From assembly GCA_017401985.1 (NCBI GenBank), contig JAFPNK010000086.1, positions 1 through 37,932 of the forward strand: a DNA stretch of 37,932 bases, given 5' to 3'. Every line of letters starts with the position of its first letter. Position 1 is the stretch's first letter. A program made the position numbers and the translations under genes. Source of the DNA: Paludibacteraceae bacterium. GTDB taxonomy: Bacteria; Bacteroidota; Bacteroidia; Bacteroidales; Paludibacteraceae. The notes below the pieces were generated by a model. The model did no database searches. It had not been told where the DNA came from and saw nothing but the letters and a program-made list of their open reading frames with translations. Positions 26,401-33,987 of this stretch are shown piece by piece.

Positions 26401-26918
26401 AGAGAGGTACCACCGCGAACACGGATCTTAACATCCGCATCAGGGCTACCCTCGGTCGTTGTTACCGATACACCGGCCAATTTGCCTTGCAGTGCCTCGC
26501 TGGCAGATGCAACAGGCACGTCCTTCAATTGGTCCGCGCTAACAGATGCGACAGAAGTCACCACATCGCGTTTCTTGGTTGTGCCGTAACCGGTAACAAC
26601 CACCTCCTCCAACACCTCTGTGTTCTCAGAAAGAACCACATTCATCACATCGCCGGTAATAGCCAACTCCTGCGTCGTCAAACCAATGTAAGAGAACACT
26701 AGGATCTTGGCATCGTCCGGTACTTCGAGTGTGTAGTTACCGTCGAAATCCGTCACTGTACCAATCGTTGTACCTTTCACCATGACGGAAGCTGAGATAA
26801 TCGTTTCTCCCGTCTGGTCTTTTACTGTTCCGCTAATCACACGCGCTTCAGCAGCCAAACCCACTACAAGCAAGGCCGAAAGCAGCATGGTACGGAATAA
26901 ACTGGAATTCAGTTTCAT
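23496..26918 (-). CDS. susC: SusC/RagA-family TonB-dependent outer-membrane receptor
   Basis: 1140 residues. Signal peptide (~1-25), a carboxypeptidase-D-like domain (~27-100, 'GTVKDQTGETIISASVMVKG'), then the TonB-box/plug start 'EEVVVTGYGTTKKRDVVTSV' and the plug motif 'DPLYIVDGMPV'. 'SIQDIAPSDIASMDVLKDA'-type sequence ('ISDIAPSDIASMDVLKDAA') and 'YGAQGANGVIIITTK' complete the SusC signature. The rest is a beta-barrel ending in an aromatic residue (QF). It imports oligosaccharides using TonB energy. First gene of the pectin operon, with a promoter and inverted-repeat operator upstream. Confidence 0.97.
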   Translation of the reverse strand: MKLNSSLFRTMLLSALLVVGLAAEARVISGTVKDQTGETIISASVMVKGTTIGTVTDFDGNYTLEVPDDAKILVFSYIGLTTQELAITGDVMNVVLSENTEVLEEVVVTGYGTTKKRDVVTSVASVSADQLKDVPVASASEALQGKLAGVSVTTTEGSPDADVKIRVRGGTSLTQSNDPLYIVDGMPVSSISDIAPSDIASMDVLKDAAATAIYGAQGANGVIIITTKDSDSDDDKMVFHVDYSGFIGWKRIAKKYDVLDPHEFALMQYEWASMKYNTTDPGNSDLRGQFFAYFDKLYNNTKYKNPSEVETTPIGTLLAEYADPTLHEYIDWQDLTFGRTGFNSNQSVSLSGGNKNANFTLSYNRIDDKAIMEQSNYIRNNVSGKVKFKPFKNFTIGFTTRFTSTEVLGSGSNAIKDNGTSTESRLRNCVVYTPTTLLTKDASASGDEDETFGSLYDPLTTIRDNYKLKLDRKWNIQGYMSYKFAKHFTARVDLGYESRHITTDRYYGPTTYFSRNTGRPGVAGGTAQIQVLDEYTSTLTNHNTLEWKQTFQNNHNVSVLVGEETVIRKGSTQTENGFGYKGSYDVLNGEIFNYMGQAAYAELVNYINPRDNQLSFLARANYDYKGRYYLTATFRADCSTRFVKGHQWGYFPSGAVAWRMSDEEWMQDASNWLSNLKLRLSVGMAGNNNVDLGYLHPDFLSQQMTYLNMGEGTSNILVVGGSDKIAANPNLKWETTITRDFGIDYGFFNERLTGTIDLYWNTTRDLIIRQKMPARYNFQYQNIGSTRNMGIEFAIKGVILDKRSKSLSYNLTVDANISFNRTRVQDLGNMSSLLAQTSCFGSTEYLTTAEFLLEVGQPVGNVLGYETDGYYTAADFQSYATSEHTWGLKDGVVTYGDAFLTNKPVPGAIKFKDQNGDGYITEEDKVILGNTVPTHSGGFNINFNIGGDKWGKFDLGANFTFAFGNKILNLSKMEYTTVTEKTKMRNLISNMAFNNRYSLYTDQGVYMPDLYASGALVFGDDYNAMAAQLDQANADKGANTYSPIMSHYVVTDQHLEDGSFLRLNQLTLGYSLPKVWMEKTKVINNIRVYVQGSNLFCATKYSGLDPEVDTRSSKNPLTPGVDFSAYPKSRGINVGMNIQF

Positions 26919-26975
26919 AAAGAGAATTTGTTTGTGTTGATATTAAGTTAAATGATTTGTTTCACAAATACGGCA

Positions 26976-26983
26976 CAAAAGTA
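26976..26983 (-). promoter_or_regulatory. -7 element of the susC operon promoter
   Basis: On the minus strand TACTTTTG. No TTTG is found 20 bases upstream; that position is occupied by the inverted repeat at 26992-27020. The promoter may therefore need an activator. Confidence 0.55.
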
Positions 26984-26991
26984 CACAAAAA

Positions 26992-27020
26992 ACGTCAACC
27001 TTATGTGTAAAAATTGACGT
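26992..27020. promoter_or_regulatory. Inverted repeat ACGTCAA-N15-TTGACGT upstream of susC
   Basis: Perfect 7-bp half-sites whose starts are 22 bp apart, about two helical turns. It lies directly upstream of the susC -7 box, where a dimeric regulator would contact the same DNA face. No regulator gene for the locus is in the window. Confidence 0.6.
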
Positions 27021-27052
27021 AAATTGTGCACATATACATTTTTTTGCAAACT

Positions 27053-29014
27053 CTAGTTGTCAAACGGCTCCCGATAGGTACATCCTTCCCTCCATCGCGA
27101 GCATCCGTATTGGGTATTTCCCCGAATAATGAGTCCCTGCCGACACACCGGACAAAGCATTCCCGCCTTGTTCGTTTTGACATCCCTTACTACACCGGAA
27201 GTCATCTCTTTGAGCTCCGTCAAGAAATCTTGCGCGGTATAATCGCCGCGTTCTATCTCACGCAGTTTCTTCTCCCACAGACCGGTCAACTCGGCCGACT
27301 TGAGCAGCGGAGAGATAATGGTATGAATCAGATTGATTCCCGTCTCCGTGGCGCGCAAGGACTTACCTTGCTTCACAATATACTTGCGCTGATACAACTT
27401 CTCAATAATAGCCGCACGCGTAGAAGGCCGGCCTATTCCGTTCTCCTTCATCGCCTCGCGCAACTCGTCGTTCTCCACCGTCTTACCTGCCGTCTCCATC
27501 GCCCGCAGCAGCGTCGCCTCCGTATAGTACTTAGGCGGAGTCGTCGTTTTCTCTTTCAGCACCGGTTCATGAGGCCCGCTCTCCCCTTTCACAAACGCCG
27601 GCAGCGATTTGGCATTTTCATCATTAAGCGCAGCGTCACCATTATCATCATTGAGCTCGCCTTGCGAGCGCTCATTTTCAAAAACGGTTCTCCAACCGGG
27701 TTTGATCACCTCCCGGCCGGTCACTTTGAAATCCATCTCACCCGCCTTCGCCAGCACGGTCGTGTTGCTCACCTCGCACTCCGGATAAAAAGCTGCAATA
27801 AAATGTAGTGCCACCAGGTCATACACCTTCTTCTCTTCCGCACTCAGCGCCTCGGGACGCTGACCGGTCGGAATAATAGCGTGGTGGTCAGTCACCTTAC
27901 TGTTGTCAAACACCTTCTTCGACTTAGGTAACGAACCCGCACCTTTCTTCCCGTCTGCCTTCAAGCCCAGCAGCGGAGCCACCTGCGGGAAATAATCCTT
28001 AATCCCCGCTAACGTACCCGGAACTTTCGGGTAAATATCATCGCTCAGATAAGTCGTATCCACACGCGGATAAGTCGTCACGCGCTTCTCGTACAGCGAC
28101 TGAATCAACTGCAGCGTCTGCTCCGCCGAAAAACTGTATTTCTTGTTGCAATCCACCTGCAGAGACGTCAAGTCGTATAACTTCGGTGCGAACTCCAGTC
28201 CCTTCTTCTTCTCCACACTCGTGATCGTCAGCGGCAGATCCTTGATGCTATCCACCAGTGCCAGTCCCTGCTCCTCACTCGTAATCGCGTACTCGCCTTC
28301 CTCTACCGGAATCTGTGCACTGAACAACGTATCGCGATACTTCGTCTTCAACTCCCAATACGTCTTCGGCACAAAATGCTCAATCTCCGCTTGCCGCTTA
28401 ACCACCAGCGCTAAGGTTGGCGTCTGAACACGCCCAACCGACAGCACTTGCCGATCACGACCCGTACCGCGTGCGTACCGAATAGTATACGCGCGTGTGG
28501 CATTCATGCCCAACAACCAGTCACCGATGGCGCGCATCATTCCCGCCTCATACAAATGCTGGTACTCCGACTGGTCCTTCAAGTTCTGAAATCCGTCACG
28601 AATGGCCTCTTCCGTCAGCGAGTTAACCCACAGACGCTTCACCGGACACTTACAGCCGGCCTGCTGATACACCCAGCGCTGAATCAGCTCTCCTTCCTGC
28701 CCGGCATCGCCGCAGTTAATCACCTCGTCGGCCTGTGCAATCAAGTTCTTAATCACATTGAACTGTTTGTGTACGCCCGCATCTCCGGACACTTTGATGG
28801 AGAACCGCGGCGGAATCATAGGCAGCGAACTGAGGCTCCAACTCTTCCACTGGTCCGTATATTCCTGCGGATCCAACAGCGCACACAGGTGACCGAAAGT
28901 CCAAGTCACCTGATAGCCGTTGCCCTCAAAATAACCGTCACGTTTCTGCGTCGCACCCAGCACATTCGCGATGTACGCCCCAACAGACGGCTTCTCTGCT
29001 ACACAAACAATCAT
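27053..29014 (-). CDS. topB: DNA topoisomerase III (type IA)
   Basis: 653 residues. It relaxes and decatenates DNA through a 5'-phosphotyrosine. The TOPRIM domain has 'CVAEKPS' at the start and GDAGQEGE at 102-109. The active-site Tyr315 lies in 'RVTTYPRVDTTYL'. The C-terminus keeps a single Cys-rich zinc-ribbon-like segment ('CPVCRQG', then 'YGCSRWREGC'). At ~448-466 there is an Asn/Asp/Glu-rich stretch with a perfect DNA hairpin in it, between otherwise conserved blocks; this looks inserted. Topoisomerase III is often carried by mobile elements in Bacteroidota, but no other mobile gene is seen here. Confidence 0.94.
   Translation of the reverse strand: MIVCVAEKPSVGAYIANVLGATQKRDGYFEGNGYQVTWTFGHLCALLDPQEYTDQWKSWSLSSLPMIPPRFSIKVSGDAGVHKQFNVIKNLIAQADEVINCGDAGQEGELIQRWVYQQAGCKCPVKRLWVNSLTEEAIRDGFQNLKDQSEYQHLYEAGMMRAIGDWLLGMNATRAYTIRYARGTGRDRQVLSVGRVQTPTLALVVKRQAEIEHFVPKTYWELKTKYRDTLFSAQIPVEEGEYAITSEEQGLALVDSIKDLPLTITSVEKKKGLEFAPKLYDLTSLQVDCNKKYSFSAEQTLQLIQSLYEKRVTTYPRVDTTYLSDDIYPKVPGTLAGIKDYFPQVAPLLGLKADGKKGAGSLPKSKKVFDNSKVTDHHAIIPTGQRPEALSAEEKKVYDLVALHFIAAFYPECEVSNTTVLAKAGEMDFKVTGREVIKPGWRTVFENERSQGELNDDNGDAALNDENAKSLPAFVKGESGPHEPVLKEKTTTPPKYYTEATLLRAMETAGKTVENDELREAMKENGIGRPSTRAAIIEKLYQRKYIVKQGKSLRATETGINLIHTIISPLLKSAELTGLWEKKLREIERGDYTAQDFLTELKEMTSGVVRDVKTNKAGMLCPVCRQGLIIRGNTQYGCSRWREGCTYREPFDN
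27655..27669. repeat. Perfect short hairpin inside topB coding sequence
   Basis: GCTCGC, CTT, GCGAGC, encoding part of the low-complexity Arg-Ser-Gln-Gly-Glu-Leu stretch. On both sides the codons repeat AATGATGA-type units (Asn-Asp). Confidence 0.6.
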
Positions 29015-29020
29015 CCGTTA

Positions 29021-29044
29021 AACATTCAACATTCAACATTCAAC
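29021..29044. repeat. Three tandem 7-bp units AACATTC before topB
   Basis: Three copies of AACATTC plus AAC in the wzc-topB spacer, just ahead of the topB ATG on the minus strand (where they read as GAATGTT). Part of the heptamer-repeat series. Confidence 0.85.
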
Positions 29045-29073
29045 GGTTACGGTCATTTTTTCTGACCGTAACC
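29045..29073. repeat. 11-bp perfect inverted repeat spanning the wzc stop codon
   Basis: GGTTACGGTCA, seven bases, TGACCGTAACC. On the minus strand it covers the last codons of wzc (Gly-Tyr-Gly-Gln-Lys-Lys-stop). There is no T-tract, so it may stabilise mRNA or act as a weak terminator. Confidence 0.7.
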
Positions 29074-31329
29074 ATAGCCTGCACGCAAACCTTTCACACC
29101 GTTCAGCACGCAAGCCACATTATGCATCCGTTTCTGCTCAACAATCTGATTGATATAATCAATCATCTCCGTCGGAGTATATTTGTACCGGCATACATAA
29201 ATCGTCATATCAGCCACGCGATCCAGCAAGTACGTATCACTCACGAGAGCCACCGGTGCCGTATCCACGATGATATAATCATAGCGCTTGCGCAACTCGA
29301 CGAACAGGTTATCCAGTCGCTCCGTCTGCAGCAACTCAGACGGGTTAGGCGGAATCGTACCGCACGGAATCAAATCCAGATTAGCGTTCTCGCCGCTGGG
29401 TACAATGATATCATCCAATTCCACCTCCGGCTCAGCCAGATAATCGGTCAAATGACCTTTGGTGTTCAAATTGAAATAAGTAGCCAGCATCGGCTTACGA
29501 ATATCCAGTCCGACCAGCGCCACTTTCTTGCCCAGCAGAGCCAACGAAAGAGCGGTGTTGCTGGCCACATAGGACTTACCGTCGCCGTTAATACTGGAGG
29601 TCACCAGCACAACAGGCGATTTCACATCAGACGGCAGCACGAAGCGCAAATTGGTACGAATCAATCGGAACAGCTCCGCTGAAACGGTCGATTCGCCCTC
29701 GCGAATAGCAATATGCGCATTACGACTGTTCTGAACCAACTGACCCAACAGCGGCGCTTTGACGCGGCGCTCAAACTCCTTCGCATCATCAATCTTGTCA
29801 TTGAACAACCGATATACATACAGCACACCTGCCGGGAAAAGAATACCGAGAATGAAACAAAGCATCAGCAGTTTGGACAACTGCGGCTTCTTGCTCTTCA
29901 CGTCGCGTTGCGGCATATCCAGGATCTTAGCCGGCATCGAAGTGGCAGCCAACATAAGTGCGTTTTCCTCGCGTTTCTCATACAGATAGAGATACAACCG
30001 CTCCTTAATCTGCTGCTGGCGCACAACGCGCACGTATTCGCGCTGCTGCTCAGGCGCATCCTGAATCTGACGGTTGTACTTCGAGTCCTGCGCCAAGAGA
30101 TTACGCTTACGAATAAGCAAACTCTCGCGAACAGAACCGATGGTAGCCACAATATTCTGGCGAATCGACTCCAACTGCGCATTCATCTGCTCAATCACCG
30201 GGTTCTCCGGTGTAGCGGTACGAAGCACGCGCATCCGCTGTAACTGCAGCGAGTTGTACTCCGACAAACCGCTCATCAGCGAAGCATCGGTCACACCGAT
30301 ATTAGACGGAATCAAGTTCTCACGCTTGCTGTCATCTCGCAAAAACTCATCGATATATTCCACCAAACTCAACTGCGTTTCTATCTCCGCCAGCGCACGT
30401 TGCTCGGCACTGCTGGCTTGCAGGAACAACGACGCCTGCGTATTTATATCAGCTATATTGTTCTGCTCTTTGTATTCCGCTACCGCGTCTTCCGCTTCAC
30501 TCAACTCGGCGGTTATAATCGACAAACGCTCCTCAATAAAATTAGCCGTATTGGTAGCGATCATGTTCTTGTCCACAACGGCATTAAGGTTGTACTGCTC
30601 GATAATCTGATAAAGCAACGCCTTATCGCGCTCCGGCATAGGAGAAGAAGTGGACAACGTGATCACATTGGACTCTTTCTTGTGCTGCGCCACATGGACA
30701 TTACGAAGATAACCGGCCACAACCAGCTCGCGGCGTTGGTGTACAAGACGATAAGTGGTATCAGCACTCAACTCACGCTGCGCATGAATCAAAATCGTAC
30801 CCACCTCCGTCTCAATCGGGCTATTAAGATCCGGCACCTTAACGCTCGAACGGTGGAAGAACCCCCGTTTGGTCTTAACCTTAAAGCCCTCTTTCTGCGG
30901 TTTAACCGTTACGATAAACGATTCCTTTTGTGCGTCTTCGGTCAAGGCCAGATAATCAACCGTGAAGGCCGGATTCCGGAACTCACCTTCCCACCTGAGC
31001 CCGCATCTTTTAGCGTGCGCCTCCCACAGATCCAGCGCATCAATCGCCTGATACAGCAGTCCGCGAGAAGAAAGAACAACTACCTCATCTTCGGCAGCCT
31101 GATTACCGGTCAAACCTAACATCGAGAATGCCTCCATTCCCGTTGCCGCATCCTTCTGACGCAACATAATAGATGCATCCGTGGTCCATTTAGGCGACTT
31201 GCGCAAGTAATACGCAGTGCCAAGCCCCATGAACACAACTACGCTCACAACGAACCACCACCAGTGGTCCAAAGTCACACGCGCGACCTTGCGCAGATCT
31301 ATCTCGTTTGATTTATTAGTTTCCATCAC
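29053..31329 (-). CDS. Wzc-like polysaccharide co-polymerase with BY-kinase domain
   Basis: 758 residues. A Wzz-type N-terminal region begins with a membrane segment at ~22-44 ('WWWFVVSVVVFMGLGTAYYL'), followed by a long periplasmic coiled-coil part (~260-440) and a second membrane segment at ~485-505 ('LLMCFILGILFPAGVLYVY'). The cytoplasmic kinase domain carries Walker A 'SSINGDGKS' near residue 580, 'LVGLDIRKP' (A') and Walker B 'YDYIIVDTAP'. It sets chain length of exported polysaccharide. The C-terminus has only two Tyr ('GYGYGQ') instead of a clear Tyr cluster. It overlaps the wza-like gene by 14 bp, so they act together. Confidence 0.92.
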   Translation of the reverse strand: MMETNKSNEIDLRKVARVTLDHWWWFVVSVVVFMGLGTAYYLRKSPKWTTDASIMLRQKDAATGMEAFSMLGLTGNQAAEDEVVVLSSRGLLYQAIDALDLWEAHAKRCGLRWEGEFRNPAFTVDYLALTEDAQKESFIVTVKPQKEGFKVKTKRGFFHRSSVKVPDLNSPIETEVGTILIHAQRELSADTTYRLVHQRRELVVAGYLRNVHVAQHKKESNVITLSTSSPMPERDKALLYQIIEQYNLNAVVDKNMIATNTANFIEERLSIITAELSEAEDAVAEYKEQNNIADINTQASLFLQASSAEQRALAEIETQLSLVEYIDEFLRDDSKRENLIPSNIGVTDASLMSGLSEYNSLQLQRMRVLRTATPENPVIEQMNAQLESIRQNIVATIGSVRESLLIRKRNLLAQDSKYNRQIQDAPEQQREYVRVVRQQQIKERLYLYLYEKREENALMLAATSMPAKILDMPQRDVKSKKPQLSKLLMLCFILGILFPAGVLYVYRLFNDKIDDAKEFERRVKAPLLGQLVQNSRNAHIAIREGESTVSAELFRLIRTNLRFVLPSDVKSPVVLVTSSINGDGKSYVASNTALSLALLGKKVALVGLDIRKPMLATYFNLNTKGHLTDYLAEPEVELDDIIVPSGENANLDLIPCGTIPPNPSELLQTERLDNLFVELRKRYDYIIVDTAPVALVSDTYLLDRVADMTIYVCRYKYTPTEMIDYINQIVEQKRMHNVACVLNGVKGLRAGYGYGQKK

Positions 31330-32143
31330 TAGAAGTAGTATTTTTCTTTTGACTCACATTAACCACGGTCACGATCACCGTCGCCGCACTGGCCACGGTC
31401 GAGACCATACTCAACCACAAACCGGCATTGGCACTGCTCACCGCACGAACTTTGTTCGGCGACACATAAATCACATCATTCTGCTGCAGGTAGAAATAAG
31501 GCGATGTATAGATATCTGCGCTGTGAAGATCCAGACGCGCGAACTGCATCTTACCGTCCACCTCGCGCGACACAAGCACGTCATGACGCTGACCGTACAC
31601 CGTCAAGTCGCCGGAAGCAGCGATAGCCTCCAACACCGTCAGATGACCGCTGGTAATAGGCACTCTACCCGGCTGGTTCACCTCACCAAGCACCGACACG
31701 TACGCGTTAAGCAAGCCCACTTGCACCATCGGATTGACCACCTGCGCCTCTAACAGCGACTTAATATGCGTCTCCGCCTCAGTGCGTTTCAGACCTCCCA
31801 CATGCACCTTACCAAGCACCGGCATTTGTATATCGCCCTCGTCATCTACAATGTAGTATTGCAGCATCGGGGTCGTTTGTACCTGCGTACTTCCCGGCGC
31901 ATTGAACACCACCGTCGGCAAGTTATACGGAGTAACCGCCTCTTTATCCAACGCCGTCACAAAAACCGTGAGCGCGTCGCCCGGGCGAATCGTCAACTCC
32001 GTTTGCGCGGTGTAGCGCGCATTAATCGAATCAGCCTTTACCGCATCTGCATCGCGCAGATAGGTCATTTTTTTCTGCGTCACGCAACCGACAGCCATCA
32101 CTGACAATAGTCCCAACGCCAAAATCTTAATAATTTTATTCAT
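31316..32143 (-). CDS. Wza-like polysaccharide export outer-membrane lipoprotein
   Basis: 275 residues; lipobox AVGC with Cys20. A Poly_export domain follows ('YTAQTELTIRPGDALTVFV', ~45-65), then SLBB-type repeats (~120-215, 'VLGEVNQPGRVPI'). A C-terminal hydrophobic helix (~240-262) matches the membrane-spanning helix of Wza-type exporters. It forms the outer-membrane exit for capsule or exopolysaccharide and pairs with the overlapping Wzc-like gene. No glycosyltransferases lie in the window. Confidence 0.92.
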   Translation of the reverse strand: MNKIIKILALGLLSVMAVGCVTQKKMTYLRDADAVKADSINARYTAQTELTIRPGDALTVFVTALDKEAVTPYNLPTVVFNAPGSTQVQTTPMLQYYIVDDEGDIQMPVLGKVHVGGLKRTEAETHIKSLLEAQVVNPMVQVGLLNAYVSVLGEVNQPGRVPITSGHLTVLEAIAASGDLTVYGQRHDVLVSREVDGKMQFARLDLHSADIYTSPYFYLQQNDVIYVSPNKVRAVSSANAGLWLSMVSTVASAATVIVTVVNVSQKKNTTSSDGN

Positions 32144-32155
32144 AAAATATCTTTA

Positions 32156-32197
32156 AACTTTCAAATAATCGTGCCCGTTAGGGCTAAGAACTTTCAA
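32156..32197. repeat. 9-bp direct repeats flanking a small hairpin
   Basis: AACTTTCAA occurs at 32156-32164 and 32189-32197. The 24 bases between contain GCCCGTTAGGGC, a GCCC/GGGC hairpin. The second copy abuts the lptE stop codon. The layout resembles a duplicated target around a tiny insertion. Confidence 0.6.
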
Positions 32198-32710
32198 TTA
32201 CCATTTTGCTACCGTGTCATTATAAATACTCTCCGCTATCTCCTTGATAATCACCGCGCACAACTCATCCTGCACATCCGTCAGCAACTGACTGGCATCA
32301 AAAGTCTGGTACGCCGAATAGGTTTTGTCAAACGACTCCTCCGGGTAGATATTATTCGTAAAATGCACCGTCACGCGAATCGTCAGTTTGCTCTCCGCCG
32401 CGTAACTATTCGTCGAGATAGCTCCCTGACTGATATCATAACCGATGATCTCCCCTTCCAACTCCAGATCGCCGCCTTTGCGCAACACCTCCAACCGCGT
32501 CTGCCGCTGGAACATCTCGCGGATACCTTCGGTCAGATCGCTGCTCAGCGTCGGATTCACCATCGCCGCATTATTCGGAAAATCAGCAATCGAGATGGAG
32601 TGCGTCGTCTGATAATTGATATTCGCTCCGTTGAACTTATAACTTATCGCACACCCGCTCAACAGCACCATCAGGAAAAGGATTACTATGTTTCTTTCAA
32701 CATTAAACAT
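32198..32710 (-). CDS. lptE: LptE-family LPS-assembly lipoprotein
   Basis: 170 residues with lipobox LSGC (Cys20). In Bacteroidota this gene commonly follows a sigma-54-type activator. LptE plugs the LptD barrel that inserts lipopolysaccharide in the outer membrane. 'YKFNGANINYQTTHSISIADFPNNA' after the Cys and 'LTEGIREMFQRQTRLEVLRKGGDLELEG' are recognisable family stretches. The start lies inside a 7-bp repeat array offering four ATGs; only the one at 32710 opens the long frame. The gene is 13 bp after the sigma-54 activator. Confidence 0.88.
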   Translation of the reverse strand: MFNVERNIVILFLMVLLSGCAISYKFNGANINYQTTHSISIADFPNNAAMVNPTLSSDLTEGIREMFQRQTRLEVLRKGGDLELEGEIIGYDISQGAISTNSYAAESKLTIRVTVHFTNNIYPEESFDKTYSAYQTFDASQLLTDVQDELCAVIIKEIAESIYNDTVAKW

Positions 32711-32726
32711 TAAACATTAAACATTA
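32699..32726. repeat. Four tandem 7-bp units AACATTA containing the lptE start
   Basis: Four copies of AACATTA; on the minus strand each gives TAATGTT, so ATG appears every seven bases in rotating frames. The first ATG overlaps the stop codon of the activator gene (TAATG). The third is the lptE start. Confidence 0.9.
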
Positions 32727-33920
32727 TAATCCATACTCCTTTATCTTCCTATACAGCGTCCGTTCGGAGAAACCCAGCCTTGCCGCAGCCTCTTTGCGAT
32801 TACCCTCCGAAACCTCCAGCGCACGGCGAATCAACTCTTTCTCTCCGTCCTCTATCCGCAGACTGGCTTCTACTTCTTCCGCCTCAATCGGCTTACGCGT
32901 CTTCGTCTCTCCCGGCTGCGAGATCGTAATCGTCGGCGTAACGGGCTGATCATCATCCCGTAACCCGTCACCCGTCACCCGTAACCGGTCACCGGAAACC
33001 CGTCCCCCCTTCAGTTCCTCTACCTCCTGCTTAAGTTGCATCACCATATTATACAGAATACCTATCTCGTGCGAGTAATCCTTGCCTGTCTCCTGCGTCG
33101 GCGTGCGCAACACAAGCCCCTGCTGGTTCTCCTCCTGCGGCAGATAACGACGAAGCGTCTCCGCGTTGATCTGGTGGTCTAACTCAATAACCGCTATCTG
33201 CTCAGCCAGGTTCTTCAACTGACGGATATTTCCCCGCCAATAAGAACTCTGCAACAACCGCGTGGCCTCCTCATTAAGCGACAACACCGGCATCTGATAA
33301 CGGTTGCAGAAATCAACGGCGAACTTCCTGAACAGCAACGGAATATCCTCTTTGCGCTCACGCAAAGCCGGCACACGGATCTCCACCGTATTCAGACGGT
33401 AATACAGATCCTCCCTAAACCGTCCGTCATCGATAGCCTGACGCATATTTAGATTCGTCGCCGCTACCACACGCACGTTCGTCTTGCGCACCTGACTGGA
33501 ACCCATACGAAGGAACTCACCCGTCTCCAGCACACGCAGCAAACGCACCTGCGTCTGCAAAGGCAACTCACCTACCTCGTCCAAAAACAACGTACCGCCG
33601 TCTGCTATCTCGAAATAGCCCTTATGCTCACTCTTGGCGTCGGTGAAAGCACCCTTCTCGTGTCCGAAAAGCTCACTGTCAATCGTCCCCTCAGGGATAG
33701 CTCCGCAGTTAACGGCGAAATACGGTCCGTGCTTACGTGCCGAATACGCATGAATGATTTTCGGAAAATGTTCCTTGCCCACGCCCGATTCTCCGGTAAT
33801 GAGCACACTCAAGTCGGTGCGAGCTACCTGCACCGCAATTTCGATACCTCTATTCAGCAACGGACTCGTGCCTATGATACCGAAACGCTGCTTAATACCC
33901 AATAATTCCTGTTGCGTCAT
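32724..33920 (-). CDS. Sigma-54-interacting AAA+ transcriptional activator with Fis-type HTH
   Basis: 398 residues. It lacks an N-terminal receiver or sensor domain and starts almost directly with the AAA+ domain: Walker A GESGVGKE at 43-50, the sigma-54 contact loop GAFTDA at 90-95 (usual consensus GAFTGA), Walker B 'GTLFLDEVGELP' at 109-120, and 'REDLYYRL'. A linker (~285-335) is made partly of a DNA heptamer repeat. The C-terminal ~42 residues form a Fis-like HTH ('NRKEAAARLGFSERTLYRKI'). It would remodel sigma-54 RNA polymerase at its targets. It is the first gene of the lptE-wza-wzc block and has its own promoter, divergent from secG. Confidence 0.94.
   Translation of the reverse strand: MTQQELLGIKQRFGIIGTSPLLNRGIEIAVQVARTDLSVLITGESGVGKEHFPKIIHAYSARKHGPYFAVNCGAIPEGTIDSELFGHEKGAFTDAKSEHKGYFEIADGGTLFLDEVGELPLQTQVRLLRVLETGEFLRMGSSQVRKTNVRVVAATNLNMRQAIDDGRFREDLYYRLNTVEIRVPALRERKEDIPLLFRKFAVDFCNRYQMPVLSLNEEATRLLQSSYWRGNIRQLKNLAEQIAVIELDHQINAETLRRYLPQEENQQGLVLRTPTQETGKDYSHEIGILYNMVMQLKQEVEELKGGRVSGDRLRVTGDGLRDDDQPVTPTITISQPGETKTRKPIEAEEVEASLRIEDGEKELIRRALEVSEGNRKEAAARLGFSERTLYRKIKEYGL
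32957..33005. repeat. Seven tandem 7-bp units inside the sigma-54 activator gene
   Basis: CCCGTAA, CCCGTCA, CCCGTCA, CCCGTAA, CCGGTCA, CCGGAAA, CCCGTCC. Because three units equal seven codons, the protein shows a heptapeptide repeat (RVSGDRL, then RVTGDGL). It sits in the linker between the AAA+ and HTH domains. Confidence 0.9.
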
Positions 33921-33930
33921 AATTAGTGCG

Positions 33931-33962
33931 CAAAGTTACTGCTTTTTTTGCATATATACAAA
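33931..33962 (-). promoter_or_regulatory. Promoter of the sigma-54 activator operon
   Basis: On the minus strand TTTG (33962-33959), 20 bases, TAACTTTG (33938-33931). It is divergent from the secG promoter, with only 25 bases between the -33 boxes. Confidence 0.8.
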
Positions 33963-33987
33963 TATAATCGCTTTTTTTGTGAAAAAA

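Noticed and set aside
27053..29014. Integrated mobile element marked by topoisomerase III
   Set aside because: No integrase, transposase, relaxase or attachment repeats were found around it; topB lies in line with envelope genes.
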